64,000 nucleotides of DNA. Source: Balneola sp. (GTDB taxonomy: Bacteria > Bacteroidota > Rhodothermia > Balneolales > Balneolaceae). The stretch is taken from NCBI GenBank assembly GCA_017640785.1, contig JAEPPZ010000004.1, positions 130,314 through 194,313 on the forward strand, written 5' to 3'. This document shows, piece by piece, positions 46,510 through 53,705 of this stretch. The position numbers and the translations under genes were made by a program. Position 1 is the first letter of the stretch. Every line of letters begins with the position of its first letter. The notes beneath the pieces were generated by a model. It made no database searches and was not told where the DNA came from. It saw nothing but the letters and a program-made list of their open reading frames with translations.

Positions 46510-47055
46510 ATGGATTTGACCAACAATTTACAACATGCCTCACGCTGCGTTTTCTGCGGTCATGATCGGATAGATATCAAGTCTTATCTGATACGAACAT
46601 GGCATGTGTACTGCGTGGGTTGCGAAGCCAGAGGGCCTATCGGTAAAACACCTGATGAAGCTCTTTATAAATGGAATACAACGATTAGTAAAACCAAAAC
46701 TGAAAGGGAAGACATCTTGAAAGGACAGATAGATTACCAAAATCCACAAACTGTATCTCTTATCTGGAAGGCGATAAGAATGCGGCGGGTATTTACAACC
46801 AATGACATAGAATTATTAAGTGAGCAGCACCGCAAAACAGTGTACAACTACATTCGGTTGCTAAAAAAGAGCGGGTTTGTTCGCGAAGAACATAGGAAGA
46901 AAGCGCAAGGTGCTCCGGTAGTGTACCGATGTATTAAGCCGGAAGTAATTGAGGCTCCCGGCTGGACTGAGCTGCAGGTTAAAATGAGGCAAATAGACTT
47001 TCCTGAGAAGGTTAGGAACTTGAAGAAGATCTCGCTTGAAGCAACAGCGAATTAA
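46510..47055 (+). CDS. Lar-like zinc ribbon fused to winged-helix protein
   Basis: 181 residues. The N-terminal Lar (restriction-alleviation)-like zinc motif has C13, C16, C35 and C38, with the family Trp at W55 (EALYKWN). A winged-helix-like part follows (about 78-140: AIRMRRVFTTNDIELLSEQHRKTVYNYIRLLKKSGFV). Lar in Rac protects against type I restriction by enhancing methylation; zinc-ribbon-only relatives are common in phages. The fusion to a DNA-binding domain suggests a regulator or DNA-protection role. Its last codons and stop lie inside a heptad repeat. Confidence 0.72.
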   Translation: MDLTNNLQHASRCVFCGHDRIDIKSYLIRTWHVYCVGCEARGPIGKTPDEALYKWNTTISKTKTEREDILKGQIDYQNPQTVSLIWKAIRMRRVFTTNDIELLSEQHRKTVYNYIRLLKKSGFVREEHRKKAQGAPVVYRCIKPEVIEAPGWTELQVKMRQIDFPEKVRNLKKISLEATAN

Positions 47056-47106
47056 GAATTAAGAATTAGGAATAGCTGTTAGCCGTCAGCTGATAGCTAT
47101 TAGCTT
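47049..47106. repeat. Heptad junction repeat: (AATTAAG)n then (TAGCTGT)n
   Basis: Three AATTAAG-like units (last AATTAGG), then five units of the TAGCTGT kind (TAGCCGT, CAGCTGA, TAGCTAT variants). The first unit encodes the Asn and TAA stop of the upstream gene. Same order and strand as the copy at 56214-56276. Confidence 0.8.
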
Positions 47107-47126
47107 TAACAAAATAGGAATGAATC

Positions 47127-47405
47127 ATGAGCGGAGTATTAGGCATGAACGAATGGGAAAAGGAAATGGAAGCAGGTAGAAGTCATATTGCCAGATTGCT
47201 TAATGAAGAGCAGGAATATCAGGAGCGGTTTGATCGCAAAGAGACTGTTACAGAAGCACCGGTAATGCCTTTCTGGTATTACAAAGGTAAAAGGCTAAAT
47301 GAAGTTCCGGAGCAGTATCTGGAAAACTTGTACGATCAGGATTTTTTAAACGATTACCCAGACTGCAAGGAATGGGTTGAAAAGAACATCATAAACCAAA
47401 AATAA
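47127..47405 (+). CDS. DUF3820-like small protein
   Basis: 92 residues. The central MPFWYYKGKRLNEVPEQYLENL resembles the MPFGKYKGK-L-E-P-YL-WL motif of DUF3820 and of the ExoX C-terminal domain. A Glu-rich N-terminal helix precedes it. Such small proteins occur in phage early regions and their role is unknown; binding to nuclease or DNA partners has been proposed for related domains. Upstream lies the period-7 repeat (47049-47106). The next gene begins 12 bp on. Confidence 0.65.
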   Translation: MSGVLGMNEWEKEMEAGRSHIARLLNEEQEYQERFDRKETVTEAPVMPFWYYKGKRLNEVPEQYLENLYDQDFLNDYPDCKEWVEKNIINQK

Positions 47406-47417
47406 AGGAAGGAAGAA

Positions 47418-48029
47418 ATGGCAATTAAGAATAAGAAAAACGAGTGGATCAGCGGTACCGGTAAAGCGGTAAAGCCTGTAGATATCAAACCAATGGTTCG
47501 TGAGCGTGATCGTGTAGTGGAATCTATTTTCAGAGAGATCGAGCTTATGCAGCAGTTTATGCAGCATAAAAAAGAGGACATCCTGAGCAGGATTGATGAA
47601 TATAAGCAGATCTGCGAAGAGGAATATAACGCATCATTTTCCGATACCGGTGCAATAACGCTTACTAATTACTCAGCTAATAAACAGATCGAGATCAAGA
47701 TTAATAATCTTGTTAAATATAATGAAGTAGCTCTATTAGCTGAATTTACTTTAAAAAGCTGCATAAGAAGATGGAGCGAAGGAGCAAGCGATGAACTTAT
47801 AAAGATCGTGGATTACGCTTTTGAATTAGACGCTCAAGGTGCGCTCAGCAGGTCTAAACTAGCTTCTCTCAGGAGTATTGAGATTGATGATGAAAACTGG
47901 CATAACGGCTTAGATATGCTTAAAGAAGCGGAATATGCTGCCGGATCTCGCCAATACATTATGGTGAGGGAAAGAAAGAATCCGGATGAAAAATTCCAGA
48001 GTAAATCACTCAATTTCAGCACGGTATAG
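47418..48029 (+). CDS. DUF3164 phage protein
   Basis: 203 residues. It matches DUF3164, a protein typical of Mu-like phage early operons: N-terminal WISGTGKAV, KPMVRERDRVVE, a long helix (LMQQFMQHKKEDILSRIDEY), then a GAITLTNYSANKQIEI beta segment and SEGAS-ELIKIVDYAF. Function unknown. A purine-rich GGAAGGAAG stretch precedes its start. The next ATG follows the stop after one base. Confidence 0.8.
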   Translation: MAIKNKKNEWISGTGKAVKPVDIKPMVRERDRVVESIFREIELMQQFMQHKKEDILSRIDEYKQICEEEYNASFSDTGAITLTNYSANKQIEIKINNLVKYNEVALLAEFTLKSCIRRWSEGASDELIKIVDYAFELDAQGALSRSKLASLRSIEIDDENWHNGLDMLKEAEYAAGSRQYIMVRERKNPDEKFQSKSLNFSTV

Positions 48030-48030
48030 T

Positions 48031-48417
48031 ATGGCTACTGCAATCCAGGATAAGAAACGAAACCACGAGCTTAAGAAGTGTTTTGCTATTGCTAAAGAAA
48101 GCCTTGGCATGGACGCAAATACACTTCGCGAAACAGTAGAGGCTTGGGGTTTCCCGAGGCTTAGCAGGTGTACTTCGGCTGATCTGAGAGCGATTCAGGC
48201 TAAAATGCGCAGCTGGTTTAAAGCCAGAGATCGCCAAGGTTTGGCAACGCAAAAGCAACTAGATCTACTGCAGGATCTATGGAAGCAAAAGAGTCATAAA
48301 AAAGATCGTCAATCGCTGATCAATTACTTGTTTAAGAAAACCGGTTTAACTGATCCTACGCTTTTTACAGTGGATGAAATTTCAAATAAAATTCAAGGAT
48401 TGCAGAGATGGCCGTGA
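48031..48417 (+). CDS. GemA/Mu gp16-like regulator (DUF1018)
   Basis: 128 residues starting at 48031, one base after the previous stop; a longer frame reaching back into that gene is not supported. The DUF1018 pattern is clear: an N-terminal helix pair (KKCFAIAKESLGMDANTLRETV), SCTSADLRAIQAKM-like middle, and the C-terminal FKKTGLTDPTLFTVDEISNKIQGLQRW, matching the (R/K)-TG-LT-A---VI-L-W ending of gp16 proteins. In Mu, GemA modulates host genes and DNA topology. Transfer of that role is inference. Confidence 0.82.
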   Translation: MATAIQDKKRNHELKKCFAIAKESLGMDANTLRETVEAWGFPRLSRCTSADLRAIQAKMRSWFKARDRQGLATQKQLDLLQDLWKQKSHKKDRQSLINYLFKKTGLTDPTLFTVDEISNKIQGLQRWP

Positions 48418-48429
48418 TGCCACTGCGTG

Positions 48430-48462
48430 GAATTAAGAATTAATCAATTAAGAATTAAGAAT
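48430..48462. repeat. Heptad junction repeat (AATTAAG type)
   Basis: Units of AATTAAG/AATTAAT ending directly at the ATG of the 45-residue frame (48463). Nearly identical to the central part of the 51001-51044 copy. Confidence 0.75.
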
Positions 48463-48600
48463 ATGTCGGACAGTAAACTGATAAAAAAATGGAAGGATAA
48501 GCTTAGAAAAGCGACCGGTGATTTAAACCCGGACACGTTGAAGCGAGTTGTTGAAGCGGTAATGAAACAGGCGGACTTGGAGAAGCTTAGCAACCAGTAA
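48463..48600 (+). CDS. 45-residue hypothetical protein, possibly the first half of a split gene
   Basis: ATG at 48463 follows a heptad repeat. The product is short, basic and helical (MSDSKLIKKWKDKLRKATG). The TAA at 48598 is followed in the same frame by 46 more sense codons with coding-like character (LAERIVDGPLYGTQII... to 48741), which lack their own ATG near the front. Either this is a disrupted 92-codon gene, or the second part starts at a non-ATG codon, or the stop is read through. I recognise no family. Confidence 0.5.
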   Translation: MSDSKLIKKWKDKLRKATGDLNPDTLKRVVEAVMKQADLEKLSNQ

Positions 48601-48741
48601 CTGGCTGAGCGGATCGTGGATGGTCCGTTGTATGGAACTCAGATCATTTTCAGTGACAGCGAAATGCTTTTGAGTGAAGTTATTAACCGTCTGCTTGATG
48701 GAAGGGTTCCGGAGAGTTGGGGTGCGCCTTCGGCGGATTAA
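48601..48741 (+). pseudogene. In-frame continuation after a TAA stop (possible gene remnant)
   Basis: 46 sense codons in frame with the upstream 45-residue frame, ending at a TAA that lies inside the next heptad repeat. It contains SDSEMLLSEVINRLLDGRVP, which looks like a real helix. The first possible non-ATG start is GTG at 48616-48618. Whether it is expressed is unknown. Confidence 0.4.
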
Positions 48742-48773
48742 GAATTAAAGATTAAAAATTAAGGATTAGGAAG
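48736..48773. repeat. Heptad junction repeat (GATTAAG/AATTAAA units)
   Basis: Five degenerate units of the AATTAAG kind (GATTAAG, AATTAAA, GATTAAA, AATTAAG, GATTAGG). The first supplies the stop of the split frame and the last gives AGGAAG just before the ATG at 48774, a usable ribosome-binding site. Confidence 0.75.
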
Positions 48774-49067
48774 ATGAAATATTTGACTTATTACAGTGGT
48801 AGTTATGTACCGAAAAATCAGCTTGAGAAAGACCAGATAGAGTTTATGAGAAGTAAAGACAGAATACTTCTTAATAACGAGGAAGCGCTTGAAGAGTTTA
48901 AACTGGAAGTGATTAATGGCTTGAAAAAAATCAATCAAGTAAATCACCGGTGTAACCCAATGTTTCCGTCCTGGCACCGGAACGACATAAATGATCGGGA
49001 TCATTTTTTGAGTTCGATTCGGGCTGTAAACTTCTACATCTACAAAGTGGAATCAGAGCAAGCTTAA
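48774..49067 (+). CDS. Hypothetical phage early protein
   Basis: 97 residues, no family recognised. It is mostly polar: LTYYSGSYVPKNQ, then a helix around NNEEALEEFKLEVINGLKKIN, and a segment HRCNPMFPSWHRND with Cys/His residues that could bind a metal but lacks a clear pair. It starts directly after a heptad repeat and ends 1 bp before the next ATG, so it is part of the compact early operon. Confidence 0.6.
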   Translation: MKYLTYYSGSYVPKNQLEKDQIEFMRSKDRILLNNEEALEEFKLEVINGLKKINQVNHRCNPMFPSWHRNDINDRDHFLSSIRAVNFYIYKVESEQA

Positions 49068-49068
49068 A

Positions 49069-49467
49069 ATGAATCCGCTTAAAACAGATACCGGAAAGTA
49101 TTTACCTGAGATCATTGAACGATCTGTTCGCCTTTATGAGAAGGGAATGAAGGCTGAGACTGTGGAAAAGATCACCGGCATGAAACGCCGATCGGTTAAT
49201 TACCACGCTCAGCGATTAGGCATTAAGCGCAAAGCCGGTAACACTTCTTTCACGCCAAAACAAGCTACAGAGATCAAGCAGCTGTATGTGAAAGGAAGCT
49301 TATCAAGCAATCAAGTAGCTGATATTATGAATGTATCAGCCAGAAAGGTTAGGAAATTCTTAGCTCGGGAAGGACTCACCCGCGACCGGTTAAAAGCTTT
49401 AAGAATGAGATTTAAAAGAAGATCATCTGTAAAAAACGATAACAAAAGATTTTTTAAACATGCTTAA
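49069..49467 (+). CDS. Tandem helix-turn-helix DNA-binding protein
   Basis: 132 residues with two helix-turn-helix units: about 12-45 (YEKGMKAETVEKITGMKRRSVNYHAQRLG) and 60-95 (LYVKGSLSSNQVADIMNVSARKVRKFLAREG). A very basic tail (RMRFKRRSSVKNDNKR) follows. The position in the early-middle operon fits a regulator of middle or late transcription (Mor/C in Mu), although it is not a Mor homologue by sequence. The perfect palindrome at 60607-60626 is a possible target. Its 3' end overlaps the next gene by eight bases. Confidence 0.68.
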   Translation: MNPLKTDTGKYLPEIIERSVRLYEKGMKAETVEKITGMKRRSVNYHAQRLGIKRKAGNTSFTPKQATEIKQLYVKGSLSSNQVADIMNVSARKVRKFLAREGLTRDRLKALRMRFKRRSSVKNDNKRFFKHA

Positions 49468-49804
49468 CTCACAGGATATCGAAGATATAGCTCGTTACAA
49501 GGAGTTGTATAAGGAAACGAAAGATCCGGTTTTCAGGAAGGCGCTGCAGTGGTTTGATAACGGTAAGACCCGGAAGCGGTACACGCCTGTTCAGCAGAAT
49601 AAACCGCTGTACAACGAAGTGCGATTGATACTAAGTACAGTGAAAAGCACCGGACTTACCTATCCACAGATCATTGACAAATACGATCTGGAAGTTAGTG
49701 TAGAAGTACTCAGTTCCATTATTTGCGATAACAATGTAGTGGTATCTGTTGATACTTTAGAAAGGGTTAAAAGTAGAATTTTAGGAGAGTATGAAATCAA
49801 TTAA
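49460..49804 (+). CDS. Hypothetical phage protein, helical
   Basis: 114 residues, no family recognised. The N-terminal half is charged and helical (IARYKELYKETKDPVFRKALQWFDNG); the C-terminal half has a possible helix-turn-helix-like stretch (TGLTYPQIIDKYDLEVSVEVLSS). It overlaps both neighbours (49460-49467 and 49791-49804), a sign of translational coupling. Confidence 0.6.
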   Translation: MLNSQDIEDIARYKELYKETKDPVFRKALQWFDNGKTRKRYTPVQQNKPLYNEVRLILSTVKSTGLTYPQIIDKYDLEVSVEVLSSIICDNNVVVSVDTLERVKSRILGEYEIN

Positions 49805-50375
49805 AACAGAATATCTGGTACTTGCACCGATGGTGCCGATGGTGGTGCATATCTACACGTTTTTTAATGCGTACGATCACTGGCTGATTGCCGGAGCTGT
49901 AGCCATCACGTTTGATGTAACCATCTTTATGCTGTTCCGATATCTACGGACCAAAGAAGTACGGACAGATAAAATTGCTTTACGCTCGGTTTGGATAGGC
50001 ATCATCATTATGACGCTGTTTCAGCTGTACGTGAATATTCGCGTGTACTGGCAAGTAGATCCCGGAGCGGATGCCGTTGCAATGGGAACTATTTTCCCGG
50101 CGATGTTTGGCTTTCTGAGCTTTATCAGTTCCCGGATGGAGCAGAAAGTGGAATCATATAGAAAAGTGGTAGGGTCGCATGGCGATGCGCCCGTACTGAA
50201 AAATGAAAAGGCACTACCGGATAAGAATTTAGACAATAGAGAATTATGCCAAAGCCTGTTTGAGAGTTTAGCAGATAAAACCGAGGCTATTGCAGCGGCC
50301 ACTACAGCCGGAGTTCCGCAGAGTAGCGCTTACAGATACTGGAAGGAATTTAAAAAGGAAGGGAGTTTAGTATGA
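49791..50375 (+). CDS. Membrane protein with cytosolic HTH-like tail
   Basis: 194 residues. Four hydrophobic segments (about 8-26, 31-50, 66-84 and 96-112) are followed by a soluble, charged C-terminus whose last 35 residues read like a helix-turn-helix (EAIAAATTAGVPQSSAYRYWKEFKKEG). A membrane part joined to a DNA-binding-like tail is unusual among phage early proteins. It may sense membrane state, tether DNA, or act in superinfection exclusion. The stop overlaps the next ATG (ATGA). Confidence 0.62.
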   Translation: MKSIKTEYLVLAPMVPMVVHIYTFFNAYDHWLIAGAVAITFDVTIFMLFRYLRTKEVRTDKIALRSVWIGIIIMTLFQLYVNIRVYWQVDPGADAVAMGTIFPAMFGFLSFISSRMEQKVESYRKVVGSHGDAPVLKNEKALPDKNLDNRELCQSLFESLADKTEAIAAATTAGVPQSSAYRYWKEFKKEGSLV

Positions 50376-50590
50376 AGTGCCCACAATGCCATGAGGACAG
50401 AAACGAGGTAAAGCAAACGCATTCTGATAAGAATTTTATGATGAAAGCGAATATGAGAACGCGCCTTTGCCATGAGTGCGGTTACTTGTTTGATACCGAA
50501 GAGACGGCAGTGGGAGAGCCTTATAAGATCATAGATAAGCAGAAGATCAAGACCAACCAAAAAGACATGTTTACCGATGAAGAAGACTAG
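50372..50590 (+). CDS. Small zinc-ribbon protein
   Basis: 72 residues. Two CXXC knuckles (MKCPQC near the start and LCHEC at about 33-36) enclose a basic stretch. The spacing and the ECGYLFDTEE ending resemble the NrdR-type and Ogr-type zinc ribbons. It may be a DNA-binding regulator. It overlaps the upstream gene by four bases and the downstream gene by fourteen. Confidence 0.65.
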   Translation: MKCPQCHEDRNEVKQTHSDKNFMMKANMRTRLCHECGYLFDTEETAVGEPYKIIDKQKIKTNQKDMFTDEED

Positions 50591-51026
50591 AAAACAAAAT
50601 CTGATTTTAATTGAAGAAGCTTCCATTAAGGATGTGCAACAACTGATCCTGAATTGGATCGCTTCCGGTGAAGATATAAAAATTAAGGGCGAGCTTAAAG
50701 GGTGGATATTGTTTGGCGGCAGCTTACTCCGGTTTGATGTTGGCTCCAAAAAGTTACTGTTAGCATTCAGGAAGCGTGAGAATCATCCACAACAAATGAT
50801 CGACTTTACAGTGAATAAGATTGAAGCTTTTGTATTGAAGAACTTCTCCGGCTCTTGTCGTGAGTTTGCAGATCAGGGATATAAGTACGGCATCCAGAAA
50901 GGGTATGAGAATTACTTGTTTTATGAGTGGAGCTTGCCGCGTTGTTTCAGCGAAATTGAAACGGTTGGTGTTGTTTCAGAGAATGTGAAGCGGAAGGCAA
51001 TTAAGAATGAAGAATTAATCAATTAA
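50577..51026 (+). CDS. Hypothetical phage protein
   Basis: 149 residues, no family recognised. It looks globular: a helix near 17-30, then the beta-rich KGWILFGGSLLRFDVGSKKLLLAFRKR, then a helical half (AFVLKNFSGSCREFADQGYKYGIQKG). The last codons (KNEELIN and the stop) are made of heptad repeat sequence. Confidence 0.58.
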   Translation: MKKTRKQNLILIEEASIKDVQQLILNWIASGEDIKIKGELKGWILFGGSLLRFDVGSKKLLLAFRKRENHPQQMIDFTVNKIEAFVLKNFSGSCREFADQGYKYGIQKGYENYLFYEWSLPRCFSEIETVGVVSENVKRKAIKNEELIN

Positions 51027-51044
51027 GAATTAAGAATTAGGAAT
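50999..51044. repeat. Heptad junction repeat (AATTAAG type)
   Basis: Six to seven degenerate AATTAAG units running from inside the upstream gene's 3' end to the base before the ATG at 51045. The final unit gives TTAGGAAT, a weak ribosome-binding site. Confidence 0.8.
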
Positions 51045-51293
51045 ATGGCTGATCAAAACGAATTAGAAAAACAAGCAGAACAGGTAAAGAAGGTTTCAAA
51101 AACTGGACTTTTGCCTTGTCCTTTCTGTGGATCAATAGAACTTTCAGGAATTACAATTCCAGTGCCAAGAGCTGACGAAAAAGAAAAGAAATTCCATTTT
51201 ATACAATGTGAACATTGTTTCTGCACTGGACCTAATCGGTTTGAAATGAAAGAAGCAAGACATCTATGGCAAACTAGAGCGGAAGAAGCATGA
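51045..51293 (+). CDS. Lar family zinc-ribbon protein
   Basis: 82 residues. The Lar (restriction alleviation) pattern is LLPCPFCGS (C25, C28), FIQCEHCFCTGP (C55, C58) and the closing EARHLWQTRA with W75. Lar from Rac modulates EcoK restriction; many phages carry Lar-like proteins of unproven function. It is the second Lar-like protein of this prophage (see 46510-47055) but without the winged helix. It overlaps the next gene by four bases. Confidence 0.8.
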   Translation: MADQNELEKQAEQVKKVSKTGLLPCPFCGSIELSGITIPVPRADEKEKKFHFIQCEHCFCTGPNRFEMKEARHLWQTRAEEA

Positions 51294-51481
51294 ACCCAGC
51301 AACCCAAATAATAAAACTCACAGCAGTAACCAATAATGGTTTGATTGCTAATCCAGAGCTTGTTTCAGGAAACTTTAACGAGGTCTGCAAAGGCTTAGCT
51401 GATGAAGTGAAGAAAACAAACGAATTCAATTTTATTGTAATAAGTAAAGTTGCGAAACCACAATTAAGAAGAGCATCATGA
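51290..51481 (+). CDS. Small hypothetical phage protein (paralogue of next gene)
   Basis: 63 residues. No family recognised. The C-terminal stretch NFIVISKVAKPQLRR resembles VKIIVSRVPKPKRIK of the next gene, so the two may be diverged paralogues sharing a strand followed by a Lys-Pro tail. It overlaps both neighbours by four bases (ATGA couplings). Confidence 0.5.
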   Translation: MNPATQIIKLTAVTNNGLIANPELVSGNFNEVCKGLADEVKKTNEFNFIVISKVAKPQLRRAS

Positions 51482-51690
51482 TCGACTCACGGGATTTAAT
51501 GAACGCGTACCAGGATTGCAAGGAGCAGATCGAAGAGGGTAAGCATTTTGGGTTTATGGCTGTTTCTGATGTTGGTGATACTGAGATCAATGAAAGTGAA
51601 TATCAGGTTAAGATCATTGTTAGCCGTGTACCGAAACCGAAGCGTATAAAGTCGAATTTTAACAACATTAGAGTAGAAGGAACCTTCTAA
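51478..51690 (+). CDS. Small hypothetical phage protein
   Basis: 70 residues with an acidic N-terminal helix and the IIVSRVPKPKR motif shared with the previous gene. The stop TAA overlaps the ATG of the minor head gene by one base, so the two are translationally coupled. Function unknown. Confidence 0.5.
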   Translation: MIDSRDLMNAYQDCKEQIEEGKHFGFMAVSDVGDTEINESEYQVKIIVSRVPKPKRIKSNFNNIRVEGTF

Positions 51691-52550
51691 TGCCGGAAAC
51701 TACCGAAAATATCATTGAATTTATGTATGTGCAGGAAGTAGAATCGGATAAGCTTCTGGATCGGTTGCGTAAGCTTACCAAAACCAAAAGCAGATCAGCT
51801 ACGGCATTTTACAGAACCTTACTGGATCTGATCCTGGACGAACTGGATGCCGGCACGTTAGATCCTGCCGATATTAAACAATTTGTAAAGCAGCAGCTTA
51901 CACGATCCATCGCTAATGATAGCCTGGAACGTGCTATTTTTCTGGGTTTAGAGGATGATCTGAATGATATCGTCCGCGTTATGGAAAAGGGATTTCAGTT
52001 TCTGGACCCGGAGTTCCGATTGAATGATCTGCGGATCATTGCCCGGGGCAGAATGAGTAAGTACGCTCTGGATAATGGCGTTAAGATCGCTGATCGAATG
52101 GCGGTTGATATTCAGAATATCGCTCGGTTCTATACCGGAAAGGAGCTGCGCGACACTGCAGAGCTGTATCTCGGTAATGCAACCACTCGCCTGGACACCG
52201 TGATCAACGATGTGCTGATGGGTTATGATCGTGAAATGACTTTTTTAAGTGCTGAAAAGTACGGTTTAACGCATTATAAGTATCGCGATGTGATCAATAC
52301 CAATACCCGCTTTTTTTGCAGACAGTTAGTTTCGCTGCCTTATTGCTATACACTTGAGCAAGTTGAGAAAATGAAGAACGGCCATAAACTGGATGTGCGT
52401 ACTAATGCGGGCGGGTATCGCTGTATTCACGGATGGAGTGCCGGTAAAGTTGGTTGGCCGGGATTTAAGAAACCGTTTCCGGAGAAGGGTAGGTTTGTAT
52501 CGAAGATTGGGCCGGATGAAAGTAAAGCAGTTACGGTGCCGCAAGCGTAG
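51690..52550 (+). CDS. Phage minor head protein (Mu F / SPP1 gp7-like)
   Basis: 286 residues. The C-terminal part has the signature of phage head morphogenesis proteins: DVINTNTRFFCRQLVSLPYCYTLEQ, then MKNGHKLDV and the GGYRCIHGWSA motif (family form GGYNCRHRW). The N-terminal 180 residues are helical. These proteins bind portal and capsid and assist DNA entry. Here the gene is the last of the early operon on the plus strand, about 4 kb from the portal gene on the opposite strand, an unusual separation. Confidence 0.78.
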   Translation: MPETTENIIEFMYVQEVESDKLLDRLRKLTKTKSRSATAFYRTLLDLILDELDAGTLDPADIKQFVKQQLTRSIANDSLERAIFLGLEDDLNDIVRVMEKGFQFLDPEFRLNDLRIIARGRMSKYALDNGVKIADRMAVDIQNIARFYTGKELRDTAELYLGNATTRLDTVINDVLMGYDREMTFLSAEKYGLTHYKYRDVINTNTRFFCRQLVSLPYCYTLEQVEKMKNGHKLDVRTNAGGYRCIHGWSAGKVGWPGFKKPFPEKGRFVSKIGPDESKAVTVPQA

Positions 52551-52559
52551 CCGCTTCGC

Positions 52560-52611
52560 GGAATTAAGAATGTTTCAATTAAGAATTAAGAATTCAAAAT
52601 TAAGAATTATA
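52560..52611. repeat. Heptad junction repeat (AATTAAG type)
   Basis: At least five AATTAAG-like units interrupted by TGTTTC and TTCA, between the minor head gene stop and the AACGGAG ribosome-binding site of the next gene. Confidence 0.75.
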
Positions 52612-52624
52612 AACGGAGTGAATT

Positions 52625-52807
52625 ATGATTGAATGGTACTGGATGGTTTTGATTGCAATGGCTACCGGAGTGATCGGGTATTGCCTGGGCGTGTGGCGGA
52701 TCTTTGTTTCTGATCACCCTGCAGTTTTAACGAGTAATGAATGGAATGATGTGATCTTAAATGATCGTGACAGTATTAAGAAGGCGTTGCACAACATTCG
52801 GAATTAA
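52625..52807 (+). CDS. Single-pass small membrane protein
   Basis: 60 residues with one transmembrane helix (about 5-28, WMVLIAMATGVIGYCLGVW) and a short polar C-terminus. A GGAG ribosome-binding site lies 8 bases upstream. It has no recognised family; a holin- or exclusion-like role is possible but not supported. The last codon and stop (AATTAAG) are repeat sequence. Confidence 0.55.
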   Translation: MIEWYWMVLIAMATGVIGYCLGVWRIFVSDHPAVLTSNEWNDVILNDRDSIKKALHNIRN

Positions 52808-52812
52808 GAATT
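52800..52812. repeat. Short heptad junction repeat
   Basis: AATTAAGAATT overlapping the stop of the membrane protein gene and ending at the ATG (52813) of the next gene. Confidence 0.6.
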
Positions 52813-53217
52813 ATGAAATGCGAGACTAAATTTTGTCGGAATAGTGCTGCGAAGGGGCGGAGGGTTTGCTATAAGTGCCGGAGCAGACAGTGGAAGGAGA
52901 AGTATCCGTTTCGGTATCATTTTAATGCGTTGCGGAATAATGCCAGGCGGCGAGGTATTCCGTTTGATCTTAGCTTTGATGTGTACCGGGCTTTGTACCG
53001 GGATCACCCGATTGCAAGCAAGGATAAACTACTAAGCGATACTAACGCCCGCTACGAAATTGACCGGATAGATGTTAGAAAAGGTTACACTGATACGAAT
53101 GTACAACTGATAGAGAAGCAGCGTAATATTCAGAAATACCACGAATTTGATAAGTTTATTCTGGAAGTGAACTGGCAACCGAAAGCAGAACTAAGTGTTG
53201 GTGAAGCGCCTTTTTAG
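52813..53217 (+). CDS. HNH-like endonuclease with zinc ribbon
   Basis: 134 residues. An N-terminal zinc ribbon (C3, C8, C19, C22) precedes an HNH-like core where YEIDRIDVRKGYTDTNVQLI matches the ID-RID-KGY---NVQ strand-turn-helix of phage HNH proteins. The first His of the HNH motif is not evident (Glu-Ile-Asp), so catalytic activity is uncertain. It may act in packaging, as terminase-linked HNH proteins do, or as a homing-type nuclease. The 3' end overlaps the minus-strand secreted protein gene by four bases. Confidence 0.62.
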   Translation: MKCETKFCRNSAAKGRRVCYKCRSRQWKEKYPFRYHFNALRNNARRRGIPFDLSFDVYRALYRDHPIASKDKLLSDTNARYEIDRIDVRKGYTDTNVQLIEKQRNIQKYHEFDKFILEVNWQPKAELSVGEAPF

Positions 53218-53699
53218 ATCTTCTCAAGCTCTGCTTTATTAATGAAATTTAAAATATAATCAACTTCATTTTGACTGAACACTTTATCAATACTGTAAGA
53301 AGGGGTAATATAAATTCTGATCGTAAGGTTTTCGGATCTTTTTATTTCCTGCACTTCGAAACCAGAAAGCTTAAGAAGCGCTGTGCCCCCGTCTTTTACT
53401 ACAGTTCCTTCTACTGGTTCTTGATCACCGGCTTTAAGGTATATTCCATCTACAGGTTTGTTCAAGGTTCTGCTGTTTTCACTGAAAAGAAATCCGATGC
53501 TGTGAGAGTAATTTTTACCTTTATCAGTAGAGCTGCTTATATAAAAGTAATTTACTTCATAATTACCTTTAGTGATTCTAAAGGTGTTTTCATCGGTTAC
53601 GGTAATATTACCCTTCCAGTCGTCTTTATCGACCTTGATGTTTTGAGCAATAATAGAAGTGTTAATAAAAAGCAGTGCAAGCGTAAGTATATATTTCAT
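53214..53699 (-). CDS. Secreted protein of unknown function (prophage cargo)
   Basis: 161 residues with a Sec signal peptide of host style (KYILTLALLFINTSIIAQ). The mature part is beta-rich (WKGNITVTDENTFRITKGNYEVNYFYISSS). No family recognised. It faces against the phage early operon and has its own upstream region, so it is probably expressed in the lysogen (a moron). A 15-base motif ending 6 bp before its ATG is repeated exactly upstream of the other cargo operon (55545-55559). Confidence 0.65.
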   Translation of the reverse strand: MKYILTLALLFINTSIIAQNIKVDKDDWKGNITVTDENTFRITKGNYEVNYFYISSSTDKGKNYSHSIGFLFSENSRTLNKPVDGIYLKAGDQEPVEGTVVKDGGTALLKLSGFEVQEIKRSENLTIRIYITPSYSIDKVFSQNEVDYILNFINKAELEKI

Positions 53700-53705
53700 A
53701 ATCTT

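Noticed and set aside
47049-47106. CRISPR-like short array
   Set aside because: The repeat unit is seven bases with no spacers; these are heptad tandem repeats.
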